Source: Clostridia bacterium
Lineage (GTDB): Bacteria; Bacillota; Clostridia; Lachnospirales; Lachnospiraceae
Direction of reading: 5' to 3'
Assembly (NCBI GenBank): GCA_026000945.1
Contig: BNZI01000006.1
Span: forward strand, 1-54,406
Length of the DNA stretch: 54,406 bases
The position numbers and the translations under genes are program-made. Below, in pieces: positions 23,753 through 31,426 of the stretch (positions are counted from its first letter, which is position 1; each line of letters begins with the position of its first letter). The notes below the pieces were generated by a model, which ran no database searches, had not been told where the DNA came from, and worked only from the letters and a program-made list of their open reading frames with translations.

Positions 23753-23869
23753 TTTATGACCTCCTTCATTTTAAAAAACAGAGTCTGCATAAAAAATAAG
23801 AGGCAGACCTAGGGGATGGAACTTCCACCCTCTAAATAAAAATCATTTTAGGAGAAATCTCCCTCAACT

Positions 23870-23916
23870 AAAAAAGGGTAAGCACTTCTTAATGTAGGAA
23901 GTGCTTACCCTTTTTT
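23870..23916. terminator. Strong bidirectional terminator between array members 15 and 14
   Basis: Nineteen paired bases (AAAAAAGGGTAAGCACTTC and its complement) close a 9-nt loop, with T runs on both strands. On the minus strand it ends the transcript of the 95-aa lipoprotein. The rest of 23753-24126 shows no gene. Confidence 0.85.
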
Positions 23917-24126
23917 CCATAGCACTGATATTCCTACACGAATCACCATTTTAGATTGGCAAAATTGAAAATAAAAAATTTCTAAATCAGAGTTTTAGGC
24001 ATTTTTGACTTTAAGTGTTTTTCAGTGTAAGATCAAGTGAGAATTTCAAATCACATCGTTTGAAAATATACTGCACGCAATTTTTATTTAAAATGGCTAA
24101 ACTCGCTTTTATTCGCAAAAAGTAAA

Positions 24127-24414
24127 TTAAGGCTTAGGTACTGGAGGTCCATCTTCTGTATTTTCAGGTGGAAAAGGTGGCTCTTCGCCATGAGGGGTAG
24201 AAGGGACATTTTCAGGATCCGTGGTTTCTACTGTAAAATCTACACTCTCTGCCATCGAGGGAGCATTAGATTCATCCTCAAGAATTGTAGGTGAAGAATT
24301 TTCAACTTGGGTGGTTTGTTTAGAAGTAGAAGTACCATCGTTTTTACTACCGCAAGCAGATAAAACTAGGGAAGAAAGACTTATTGCGGCAAAAATGTAA
24401 ATTGATTTTTTCAT
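24127..24414 (-). CDS. Small lipoprotein with acidic, Pro-rich mature part (95 aa)
   Basis: MKKSIYIFAAISLSSL is followed by the classic lipobox LSAC. The mature chain is Ser/Thr/Glu-rich and ends in Pro-rich EEPPFPPENTEDGPPVPKP. It is the first and largest gene of the minus-strand block, with its own promoter and terminator. AAAGGAG precedes the ATG at 24414; the longer frame to 24474 would cross an operator-like inverted repeat. The function is not recognised. Confidence 0.68.
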   Translation of the reverse strand: MKKSIYIFAAISLSSLVLSACGSKNDGTSTSKQTTQVENSSPTILEDESNAPSMAESVDFTVETTDPENVPSTPHGEEPPFPPENTEDGPPVPKP

Positions 24415-24460
24415 GATAAAGACTCCTTTACTTTTTACGCTCTTTGGTAAAGTGATAAAG

Positions 24461-24490
24461 TTTATCAAAGACAAATTTTTCTTTGATAAA
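24461..24490 (-). promoter_or_regulatory. Perfect inverted repeat at the lipoprotein transcription start
   Basis: TTTATCAAAG and CTTTGATAAA are exact complements spaced by 10 nt. A third half-site-like CTTTATCACTTTACC follows on the minus strand. It lies just below the predicted -10, so it could be an operator or an mRNA 5' hairpin. I do not recognise the regulator. Confidence 0.45.
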
Positions 24491-24498
24491 TTGATGTA

Positions 24499-24527
24499 AG
24501 TATAACATAATACTTAATAAAAAACAA
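24499..24527 (-). promoter_or_regulatory. Promoter of the 95-aa lipoprotein gene
   Basis: On the minus strand TTGTTT and TATACT are 17 nt apart, with the inverted repeat overlapping the presumed start site. Confidence 0.58.
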
Positions 24528-24587
24528 CAAATATAAAAAATATATAAATAATGTAAAAGTAAAAATAAATTGTGGAGAAGTTTCAAA

Positions 24588-25334
24588 ATGGAAAGTTATG
24601 TTAGTTTTGCTCAAGTTTATGATTTGTTTATGGATAATGTTCCCTACTTAAAATGGAGTGAATATTTGTTAAAATTGCTAGATGAGCAAGGCGTTCAAGA
24701 GGGAATAGTAGTAGATTTAGCTTGCGGAACAGGTAAGATTACAAGAGAATTAGCCAAAGCAGGATATGACATGATCGGCATAGATCAGTCAGAGGATATG
24801 TTAAGGATAGCACAGGAAAAAGAAAAAGACTCATCTATCTTGTATTTATTACAAGATATGAGGAGTTTTGAATTATATGGAACGGTGAGAGCAGTTTTAA
24901 CGATTTGTGATTCTTTGAATTATTTATTAAAAAAAGAAGAATGGGAAGCTGTTGCAAAATTAGTAAAGCTTTATTTAGATCCGGGGGGAGTATGGATTTT
25001 TGATTTTCATACACCAGACTATTATGAAGCTTTGTCTGGAGAAGTTTTGGCGGAACAACGGGAAGAGGGAAGTTTTATTTGGGAAAATATTTATGAAAAG
25101 GAAAGTAAACTACACCAAGCGGAATTGACGTTTTTTTTGCCTATTAAAAAAGAACAGAATTTGTATCAAAAGACAACAGAAATACACTCGCAAAGAGCGA
25201 TGTATTTAGAAGAAGTACAAGAGATTCTCGTTAAAGCAGGGTTGATTTTTCTGGAAGCCTATTCTGGTTTTGAAGAAAAAAAGGCACAAGGGAAAGAAGA
25301 AAGAATTCTCGTGATTTGTAAAAAAGAAGAATGA
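24588..25334 (+). CDS. Class I SAM-dependent methyltransferase
   Basis: This is a cytosolic methyltransferase of 248 residues. Motif I VVDLACGTGKITRELAKAGY and the acidic strand-2 end GIDQSEDML define the SAM site, and a ILTICDSLNYL segment follows at the motif IV position. The substrate cannot be read from sequence. The start at 24588 follows GGAGAAG; a longer ORF to 24570 has no site. Its stop overlaps the first candidate start of hslO, so it forms an operon with hslO and the folate enzyme. Confidence 0.85.
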   Translation: MESYVSFAQVYDLFMDNVPYLKWSEYLLKLLDEQGVQEGIVVDLACGTGKITRELAKAGYDMIGIDQSEDMLRIAQEKEKDSSILYLLQDMRSFELYGTVRAVLTICDSLNYLLKKEEWEAVAKLVKLYLDPGGVWIFDFHTPDYYEALSGEVLAEQREEGSFIWENIYEKESKLHQAELTFFLPIKKEQNLYQKTTEIHSQRAMYLEEVQEILVKAGLIFLEAYSGFEEKKAQGKEERILVICKKEE

Positions 25335-25354
25335 AGAATAAGGAGAAAAAAGTA

Positions 25355-26236
25355 GTGGAAACGAACGATTATTTAGTTAGAGGTGTAGCGGCAGAAGGAA
25401 GAATCCGGGCTTTTGCTGCCAGTACAAAACAACTAATTGAGGAAATTAGGGTTAGACAAAAAAATAGTCCTATTGTGACAGATGCCTTGGGACGCTTATT
25501 GACAGCAGGAGTTATGATGGGCGCTATGTTAAAAGAAGAAAACTCTATATTAACGATCAAAATTCGTGGAGATGGACCGATTGGTGGTTTGACGGTGACG
25601 GCAAATGCAAAGGGAGAAATTAAAGGTTATGCCTTAAATCCTCAGCCAGATTTGACGGTCCAGACGAAAGGAAAGCCAGATGTGGCAAGTGCTGTGGGGA
25701 TTGGTGTTTTGACAGTGATAAAAGATATGGGTTTAAAAGAACCTTATTCTGGTAGTACAATCTTAATTAGTAGTGAAATTGCGGAAGATGTGGCATATTA
25801 TTTTGCTCATTCCGAACAGATTCCCTCTGCGGTGGGTTTAGGAGTCAGAGTTCAGGAAAACCAAATGGTAGACGTAGCAGGAGGATTTATTGTTCAAGTT
25901 ATGCCAGGGGCCTTAGAAGAAGAAATTGCTTATGTGGAGTCAGAAGTAGCAAAAGTACATTCTATTACACAATTATTGAAAGAGGGAATGACGCCTGAAC
26001 AAATTTTGGAAAGTTTATTAGGAAAACTCCACTTAGAAATATTAGAAAAACAAAACTTACAATTTAAATGTGAATGCAGTAGAGAAAAAATAGAAAAGGT
26101 ATTGAGACAATTAGGAAAGAGAACTTTGCAAGAGATGATTGATGAAGGAGAAATGGTAGAGGTTGGTTGTGATTTTTGTAATCAAAAATATCAGTATGAT
26201 ATAGAAACAATTCAGAAAATTTGCGATTTAATTTAA
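25355..26236 (+). CDS. hslO: Redox-regulated chaperone Hsp33
   Basis: Hsp33 is a cytosolic holdase activated when oxidation releases its zinc. The chain begins ETNDYLVRGVAAEGRIRAFA, carries the large N-terminal domain, and ends with the zinc-binding cysteines CEC...CDFC. I prefer the GTG at 25355, which has AAGGAG nine nt upstream and gives the normal family N-terminus. The ATG at 25331 overlaps the methyltransferase stop but has only a weak site and would add eight Lys-rich residues. Confidence 0.92.
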   Translation: METNDYLVRGVAAEGRIRAFAASTKQLIEEIRVRQKNSPIVTDALGRLLTAGVMMGAMLKEENSILTIKIRGDGPIGGLTVTANAKGEIKGYALNPQPDLTVQTKGKPDVASAVGIGVLTVIKDMGLKEPYSGSTILISSEIAEDVAYYFAHSEQIPSAVGLGVRVQENQMVDVAGGFIVQVMPGALEEEIAYVESEVAKVHSITQLLKEGMTPEQILESLLGKLHLEILEKQNLQFKCECSREKIEKVLRQLGKRTLQEMIDEGEMVEVGCDFCNQKYQYDIETIQKICDLI

Positions 26237-26258
26237 AGAAGGAAAAGGGGATGTTTTT

Positions 26259-26798
26259 ATACAAACAAAACATGAGCTTCGACAAGAAATTCTTAAGAAA
26301 AGAAAAAGGTTGTCTGCGGATTACCGGCAAAATGCAGATCGTAATATAGTTCAGCGAGTGCTTGCATTATCGGCGTATCAACAGGCAAAAACTTGTTTTT
26401 TATACTTATCTTTTTTAGGAGAAGTAGATACATGGACTTTGTTGCAGTATACTTTGGGTCAAAAAAGGGTAGTTGTTCCAAAATGTATCACAAAAGGGCT
26501 AATGGAAGCTTACGAAATACAAGACTTTAGCGACTTGGAAAAAGGGGCTTATGGGATAGATGAACCAAAAGCATATTGTAAGAAAGTGCAAGCAGTGGAA
26601 ATTGATTTTGCTGTTATTCCTTGTGTAAGCTGTACGCTAAGAGGAGAACGTTTGGGATATGGAGGAGGATATTACGATCGTTATTTGCAAAAAACAGTAT
26701 TCCCTTCTGTAGTTTTGTGCTATGATGAGTTAATCAGTAAAAATATTCCTACTGATGTTTGGGACAAGCGTATAGATAGGGTAATTACAGAAAAATAG
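26259..26798 (+). CDS. 5-formyltetrahydrofolate cyclo-ligase, irregular 5' end
   Basis: The enzyme converts 5-formyl-THF to 5,10-methenyl-THF with ATP. The C-terminal motif LGYGGGYYDRYL and the central IDFAVIPCVSC are characteristic. The family N-terminus (IQTKHELRQEILKKRKRLS) is encoded in frame from 26259, but the only normal start in that frame is a TTG at 26310, which would cut off this conserved region. An ATG at 26251 with a good AAGGA site is one base out of frame because of a T5 run. Either an ATA start is used, or one T is missing (true frameshift or sequence error). I annotate the conserved frame. Confidence 0.85.
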   Translation: MQTKHELRQEILKKRKRLSADYRQNADRNIVQRVLALSAYQQAKTCFLYLSFLGEVDTWTLLQYTLGQKRVVVPKCITKGLMEAYEIQDFSDLEKGAYGIDEPKAYCKKVQAVEIDFAVIPCVSCTLRGERLGYGGGYYDRYLQKTVFPSVVLCYDELISKNIPTDVWDKRIDRVITEK

Positions 26799-26839
26799 AA
26801 TAGAGGGGGTGTAGAAGGCAAGTGTGCCTTTGAGAAAGA

Positions 26840-27250
26840 ATGACAAAACAAGAAGTGATTGATTTTTTAAGAAAGAATAAGATTTTCTATGTAGCAACTG
26901 TGGACGGGGATCAGCCAAGAGTACGTCCTTTTGGTGCAGTGTGTGAATTTGAGGGAAAATTATATATCCCTTCAAATAACAAAAAAGATGTAGCTAAACA
27001 AATTCAAGCGAATCCCAATATTGAATTAACAACGGGTGCTACAGAAGATGGACAGTGGTTGCGTCTTTGTGCAAAAGCTCATCTAGATGACCGTTTAGAA
27101 GCTAAACAAGCAATGTTATCAGAAAATCCGATGTTGAAAGAGATGTATAAAGAAGATGATGGAATTTTCGCTGTTTTTGCTTTAACTGGGGTGCAAGCCC
27201 GTCGGTATAGTTTTGCTTCGGGAATGCAAGCAGATGTAGTTGAGTGGTAA
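26840..27250 (+). CDS. PNPOx-fold flavin-binding protein
   Basis: This 136-residue protein of the pyridoxamine 5'-phosphate oxidase-like split-barrel superfamily starts with the typical helix-strand (EVIDFLRKNKIFYVATVDGD) and QPRVRPFGAVCEFEGKLYI, the flavin-contacting strands. It is too short and lacks the C-terminal motif of true PNPOx, so it is more likely an FMN-binding reductase or heme/nitro-related member of unknown substrate. GAGAAAG lies before the ATG. It is the last gene before an 800-bp gap. Confidence 0.82.
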   Translation: MTKQEVIDFLRKNKIFYVATVDGDQPRVRPFGAVCEFEGKLYIPSNNKKDVAKQIQANPNIELTTGATEDGQWLRLCAKAHLDDRLEAKQAMLSENPMLKEMYKEDDGIFAVFALTGVQARRYSFASGMQADVVEW

Positions 27251-27490
27251 ATAGGATTAAGGACCTCTGTTTGTATCTTACTTACGGTATAATAGGCACA
27301 GAGCGCTTATCATACCGTTGATGTACACAATTTGATTAGGAAGTTGGTGAGATACGAAAAGTAAGCTCTAAACATAGACCAGTATAAAATTTGCTGTAAG
27401 ATAGACGCCCTGCGGTATTGTGAACATGTCCTAGTATTCCTGCGTCACTTCTTCGTGTAGGAGATAGAATCTAAACAAAATTCTTTTTAC
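27251..27490. repeat. Second dispersed repeat family, 27-kb copy
   Basis: Blocks ACTTACGG, CCTAGTATTCCTGCGTCAC and CTAAACAAAA recur in the same order at 51.6-51.8 kb, and in a more decayed form at 30.8-31.0 kb. No ORF spans it. Confidence 0.45.
27286..27342 (+). repeat. Dispersed three-hairpin repeat, 5' partial copy
   Basis: GGTATAA...CATACC forms the first hairpin, followed by TGTACACAATTTGATTAGGA as in the full copies at 7.0 and 36.8 kb. The second and third hairpins are absent. It appears to lie within sequence related to the second dispersed repeat (27251-27490). Confidence 0.55.
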
Positions 27491-27630
27491 TTAGAGGTAT
27501 TAAACAGGCTTTAAGGAACACAATAGCTAATCAGATTTTTCCTATTCAATTATTGTGATCGTAGGTGTTCTCATTGTAGTTATAAGCTTAACAACTTGAG
27601 TTAAGTGTTATTCATTGGTTTGGTGTCCAG

Positions 27631-27753
27631 GTGTTTACAGAGTATGAGCTTGATATTTATGCTGAGATCAACTTGATGCATAACGTTGTAAGTTCCGTGG
27701 TGTCAGATTGTGTAGAGTTCTTTGGGTACAAGTTCAATGAAGTAGAAATTTAA
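27631..27753 (+). other. Possible small coding remnant
   Basis: A frame open for about 54 codons before the TAA at 27751 has a protein-like composition from the GTG at 27631 (VFTEYELDIYAEINLMHNVV and further). There is no ribosome binding site, and I recognise no family. The stop touches an inverted repeat. It could be the 3' end of a deleted gene or chance. Confidence 0.22.
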
Positions 27754-27780
27754 TATCAGCTATTTATAGCTGATATTAAA
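27749..27780. repeat. Perfect 14-bp inverted repeat
   Basis: TTTAATATCAGCTA and TAGCTGATATTAAA are spaced by 4 nt. There is no T tract, so it is not a standard terminator. It lies in the 800-bp gap between the PNPOx-fold gene and the tRNA, where I see nothing else certain. Confidence 0.6.
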
Positions 27781-27960
27781 GATTTAGGTATTACCAAGCA
27801 GGTTTGAGTAAGTTTAAAAGAACGGGTGGATTAAGATTGACGTAGCTTTAGCTTAATGTAAAAGAGTTTGTACGTAATTTTTGAATGGAAATACAGTTGA
27901 TATACAGATTTCTCTGACCTAATTTTGCTAAATGGTAAGGGGAAGAATAACCTTTTTTTC

Positions 27961-28029
27961 TTGACTAAACATGCATTTTCACTTAAAATAAAAAAGCTCT
28001 TGACTTTAACAATTAGTAGAGCCTGTATT
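27961..28029 (+). promoter_or_regulatory. Two tandem promoters before tRNA-Arg
   Basis: TTGACT-17-TAAAAT occupies 27961-27989. TTGACT-18-TGTATT occupies 28000-28029. The second would start transcription about 20 nt before the tRNA. Confidence 0.5.
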
Positions 28030-28053
28030 CAAAATTTTTCAAATAAGTATTTA

Positions 28054-28127
28054 GTCTTCGTAGCTCAGTAGGATAGAGCGTCCGCCTCCTAAGCGGAAGG
28101 CCGTGAGTTCGAATCTCGCCGGGGACA
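28054..28127 (+). tRNA. tRNA-Arg, anticodon CCT
   Basis: The cloverleaf is complete. The acceptor GTCTTCG pairs with CGGGGAC (two G-U), the D stem is GCTC/GAGC, the anticodon stem is TCCGC/GCGGA with loop CTCCTAA, and the T stem is GTGAG/CTCGC with loop TTCGAAT. The discriminator is A. The CCA end is not encoded. It reads AGG codons. Confidence 0.95.
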
Positions 28128-28141
28128 GTTAATCGTTATTA

Positions 28142-28186
28142 GTAGGCGTTTTGCTTATTTTGAGTAGGCAAAGCGCCTACTTTTTT
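28142..28186 (+). terminator. Terminator after tRNA-Arg
   Basis: GTAGGCGTTTTGC pairs with GCAAAGCGCCTAC (one G-U) and is followed by six T. The loop is 13 nt. Confidence 0.85.
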
Positions 28187-28351
28187 AACAAAGGGTTATT
28201 CTATCTGCTATTTATAGAAAAAGATCGTTTGAAGTTGTTTGCTGGATAAGTTGAAAGAGATGGTGCTTGTAAGTTCTTATTGCAAAGCTTGAGATTGTTT
28301 TTGATTATAGAAGGTGAAGATGGTAATTCCGTTTGTTTAGTGGGAGATTTT

Positions 28352-29497
28352 ATGGAAATATATTTTGATCACGCAGCGACTACGGTTGTATCTGAACAAG
28401 CAGTAAAGAGGGTATGGGAAGTAATGGAGAAGGATTACGGTAATCCTTCTTCTTTACATCAAAAAGGTTTGGAAGCAGAAGCTTATTTGAAAAAATCAAG
28501 AGAAAGCATAGCAAAAGCTTTAAAAGTTTTGCCTCAAGAGGTTTATTTTACTTCGGGGGGAACAGAATCTAATAATTTATCCTTAATCGGTTTGGCAAGG
28601 GCAAAAAAAAGACAAGGGAAGCATATTGTGGTTTCTTCTATTGAACATGCTTCCGTTATCCAAGCAGCTAAATATTTAGAAAACGAGGGTTTTAACGTAA
28701 GTTATTTGCCAGTTAGTTCTAAAGGTATGGTAGAAATTGATACATTACAAGCAGCTTTGACCAAGGACACAATTTTAGTTTCGATTATGCACGTCAATAA
28801 TGAATTGGGAAGTATACAAAATATAAAAAAATTGTGTGCTTGTGTAAAAACATTTCATTCCCAAATCGTTTTTCATACAGATGCTGTGCAAAGTTTTGGT
28901 AAAATAGAGATTTTTCCTAAACTTTGGGGGATTGATATACTCTCCTTAAGCGGTCATAAATTAGGAGCACCTAAAGGGGTAGGAGTCATATTTATTCGAG
29001 AGGGAGTTCGTCTTGTTCCGTTAATTTATGGAGGAGGGCATGAGCAAGGTTTGCGTTCGGGGACAGAAAATGTTCCAGGTATTGCTGGGCTATGGGGAGC
29101 TGTGGAAGAAGTTTTTTCAGATTTTGATGGTAGATATAAAAAAGTATTGGATTTAAAGCAATATGCTATGGAGTGCTTGAAAGAAATAGAAAAAGTAGTG
29201 ATTCATAGTGATTTGAAAGATTACAGTCCGTACGTATTGAATATTTCTTGCATAGGTGTGCGCAGTGAAGTTTTACTTCATGCCTTAGCGGAAAAGGGTA
29301 TATATGTATCTGCTGCTTCAGCCTGCTCTTCACATGGAAAAAAAGGTAATACAGTTTTACAAAATATAAAATTACCCCAAAAAGAAATTGATTCAGCAAT
29401 TCGTTTAAGTTTTTCTATAGGAAATACCAAGGAAGAAGTAGATTATTTTACTCAACAGTGCAAGGCAATATTATTAAAATTAAGGCGATTTCAGTAA
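28352..29497 (+). CDS. Cysteine desulfurase, NifS/NifZ-like
   Basis: This PLP enzyme takes sulfur from cysteine as a persulfide. The 381-residue chain has the PLP lysine in LSGHKLGAPKG (Lys203) and the catalytic Cys325 in SAACSSHG-like SAASACSSHGKKG. The start MEIYFDHAATT at 28352 follows GGGAG; an ORF from 28280 adds unrelated residues. It lies 42 nt before thiI. In Firmicutes such a paired enzyme (NifZ type) is the dedicated sulfur donor for ThiI, so the likely role is tRNA thiolation rather than Fe-S assembly. Confidence 0.9.
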   Translation: MEIYFDHAATTVVSEQAVKRVWEVMEKDYGNPSSLHQKGLEAEAYLKKSRESIAKALKVLPQEVYFTSGGTESNNLSLIGLARAKKRQGKHIVVSSIEHASVIQAAKYLENEGFNVSYLPVSSKGMVEIDTLQAALTKDTILVSIMHVNNELGSIQNIKKLCACVKTFHSQIVFHTDAVQSFGKIEIFPKLWGIDILSLSGHKLGAPKGVGVIFIREGVRLVPLIYGGGHEQGLRSGTENVPGIAGLWGAVEEVFSDFDGRYKKVLDLKQYAMECLKEIEKVVIHSDLKDYSPYVLNISCIGVRSEVLLHALAEKGIYVSAASACSSHGKKGNTVLQNIKLPQKEIDSAIRLSFSIGNTKEEVDYFTQQCKAILLKLRRFQ

Positions 29498-29539
29498 GAA
29501 CTTGTGGAGTAACAGGTTCTAAAGGAGTAGATATCAGAT

Positions 29540-30721
29540 ATGGATGAACAAGCTTTTTTGATTAAATATTCAGAAATAGGGTTAAAAGGAAAAAATCGTT
29601 ATCTTTTTGAAAATGCTTTAGTTGCTCAAATAAAAAAAGCAGTCCGACCGATTGGAAAATTTACCGTAGAAAAAGAATCAGGAAGAATTTATGTAAGAGC
29701 CTTAGGAGAGTTTATTATTGATGAACTTATCTTAGCTTTACAAAAGGTTTTTGGTATTTCTGGAATCTGTCCGATGCTGCAAATAGAAAATCAAGGAGAA
29801 GAACAACTAAAAGAGAGTATCTTCTCTTATTTAGAAAATAGATATTCTAATATAGAACATACCTTTAAAGTTTTTACAAAAAGAGCGGATAAAAGTTATC
29901 CTAAAACCTCTATGCAAATCAGTGCAGATCTAGGTGAAGCAATTTTGAAACGGTTTCCTCAATGGAAAGTAGATGTACACAAACCGGAAATTTCTTTGAC
30001 AATAGAAATTCGTAAAAAAATTAACATTTTTTCTAAAGAAATAGCTGGACCTGGCGGAATGCCTGTTGGAAGTAGTGGAAAGGCCATGCTTTTGTTATCT
30101 GGGGGAATAGATAGTCCAGTTGCCGGTTATCGCATCGCAAAAAGAGGAGTTGTTTTGGAGGCGGTATATTTTCATTCTCCCCCATATACCAGTGAGAGAG
30201 CTAAACAAAAGGTAATAGACTTGGCAAAAATTCTCAGTCAATATGCTGGAGAAGTTCTTTTACATGTTATTCCTTTTACAGATATTCAATTATATATTTA
30301 TGAACAATGCCCTCATGATGAATTGACGATTTTGATGAGGCGTTATATGATGCGTATTGCGCAGGAGTTGGCGGAAGAATCTCAAGCTTTTGGGTTAATT
30401 ACGGGAGAAAGTATAGGTCAGGTGGCCTCACAAACTATGCAAAGCTTAATTGCTACGAATGCTGTTTGCACTTTGCCCGTCTACCGCCCTTTGATTGGTA
30501 TGGACAAGCAAGAAATTATTGATTTGGCATTAAAAATTGGAACATATGATACTTCGATTTTGCCTTATGAAGATTGTTGTACAATTTTTGTGGCAAAACA
30601 TCCAGTAACAAAACCAAAACTTGTTGCTATTGAATATTCCGAACAAAAGTTACAAGAAAAAATAGAAAGTTTATTACAAGAAGCAATCGAAAAAAGAGAG
30701 GTATTAAAAATTTCAAGATAA
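29540..30721 (+). CDS. thiI: tRNA 4-thiouridine synthetase ThiI
   Basis: ThiI adenylates U8 of tRNA and inserts sulfur as s4U; it also serves thiazole synthesis in some bacteria. The 393-residue protein has a ferredoxin-like N-terminus and THUMP domain (to about 165). The PP-loop pyrophosphatase domain follows, with SGGIDSPVAG at about 187. It ends without the C-terminal rhodanese domain of the E. coli protein, as usual in Firmicutes. The partner desulfurase is the gene just upstream. AGGAG lies 12 nt before the ATG, a long spacing. Confidence 0.94.
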   Translation: MDEQAFLIKYSEIGLKGKNRYLFENALVAQIKKAVRPIGKFTVEKESGRIYVRALGEFIIDELILALQKVFGISGICPMLQIENQGEEQLKESIFSYLENRYSNIEHTFKVFTKRADKSYPKTSMQISADLGEAILKRFPQWKVDVHKPEISLTIEIRKKINIFSKEIAGPGGMPVGSSGKAMLLLSGGIDSPVAGYRIAKRGVVLEAVYFHSPPYTSERAKQKVIDLAKILSQYAGEVLLHVIPFTDIQLYIYEQCPHDELTILMRRYMMRIAQELAEESQAFGLITGESIGQVASQTMQSLIATNAVCTLPVYRPLIGMDKQEIIDLALKIGTYDTSILPYEDCCTIFVAKHPVTKPKLVAIEYSEQKLQEKIESLLQEAIEKREVLKISR

Positions 30722-31426
30722 GCTTGGCATCTCAGTTTCAGGACGTGTTCACACTATCGTGGAGCGTCTATCTTTTGGTAGATTTTATATGGACTGCATT
30801 TAGAGCTTATTTTCTGTATCTCACTGACTGGATAAAATTGATCTATTTTTTCTCATATGGTTCTCGAATTCCTTGAAATACCTCCAGTGTTCCTGTGTCA
30901 CTTGAAAAACTATCCATAACATTCTCCACGTTCGGGAATACTGAACAAGCTCTTTATTTTTTGAAATAAGTACTGTATGTCGGACAAAAAATTTGCCTTG
31001 TAGGCAGAACATTTACTTAAAATTTGGGCATTTTAGGTAAATTAAACACGCATCTAGATGACTTTAGCTTAGGTAATTAGGAGCCTAAGCTCTTTGAATT
31101 TATGGGTAAATTAGAGTGAATGGGGACATGGAAAGCTGAACAAGTTTTTAGATTTATATTTATTAAAATTTTATTAAAAATGAACAAAATAAAAAAAAGA
31201 AATAATCTTTTTGAAATAGTTAAGATTTAATTGACAATAAAAACTGCATTTGTTATACTTAAACCATGATTTTAATACAAACGTAACATTTTACTTTGTA
31301 TATTTTGGTCGATAGAATACTTTTGCTTTTAAAAAAGGCTACTTACAGTCTTTTTTTCTTTGTTTAAAGCAGAATTCATGAAGCGAAAAGAGAAAAAAAC
31401 CTAGGTTTAGAGGATGGAGGATTTTG
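30722..31426. other. 700-bp gene-free region between thiI and the NlpC/P60 gene
   Basis: It holds a decayed copy of the second dispersed repeat (about 30780-30960, with CTGTATCTCACT and CAGTGTTCCTGTGTCACTTG) and an 8-bp inverted repeat AGCTTAGG/CCTAAGCT at 31066-31091. The promoter and roughly 160-nt leader of the next gene follow. No ORF is convincing. Confidence 0.5.
31231..31259 (+). promoter_or_regulatory. Promoter of the SH3-NlpC/P60 gene
   Basis: A perfect TTGACA is followed after 17 nt by TATACT. The start codon is about 160 nt further down, so the leader is long; no known riboswitch is evident in it. Confidence 0.72.

Noticed and set aside
30821..31012. 63-codon minus-strand ORF in the thiI-NlpC/P60 gap
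   Set aside because: It lies in a decayed copy of the second dispersed repeat and shows no coding signature.
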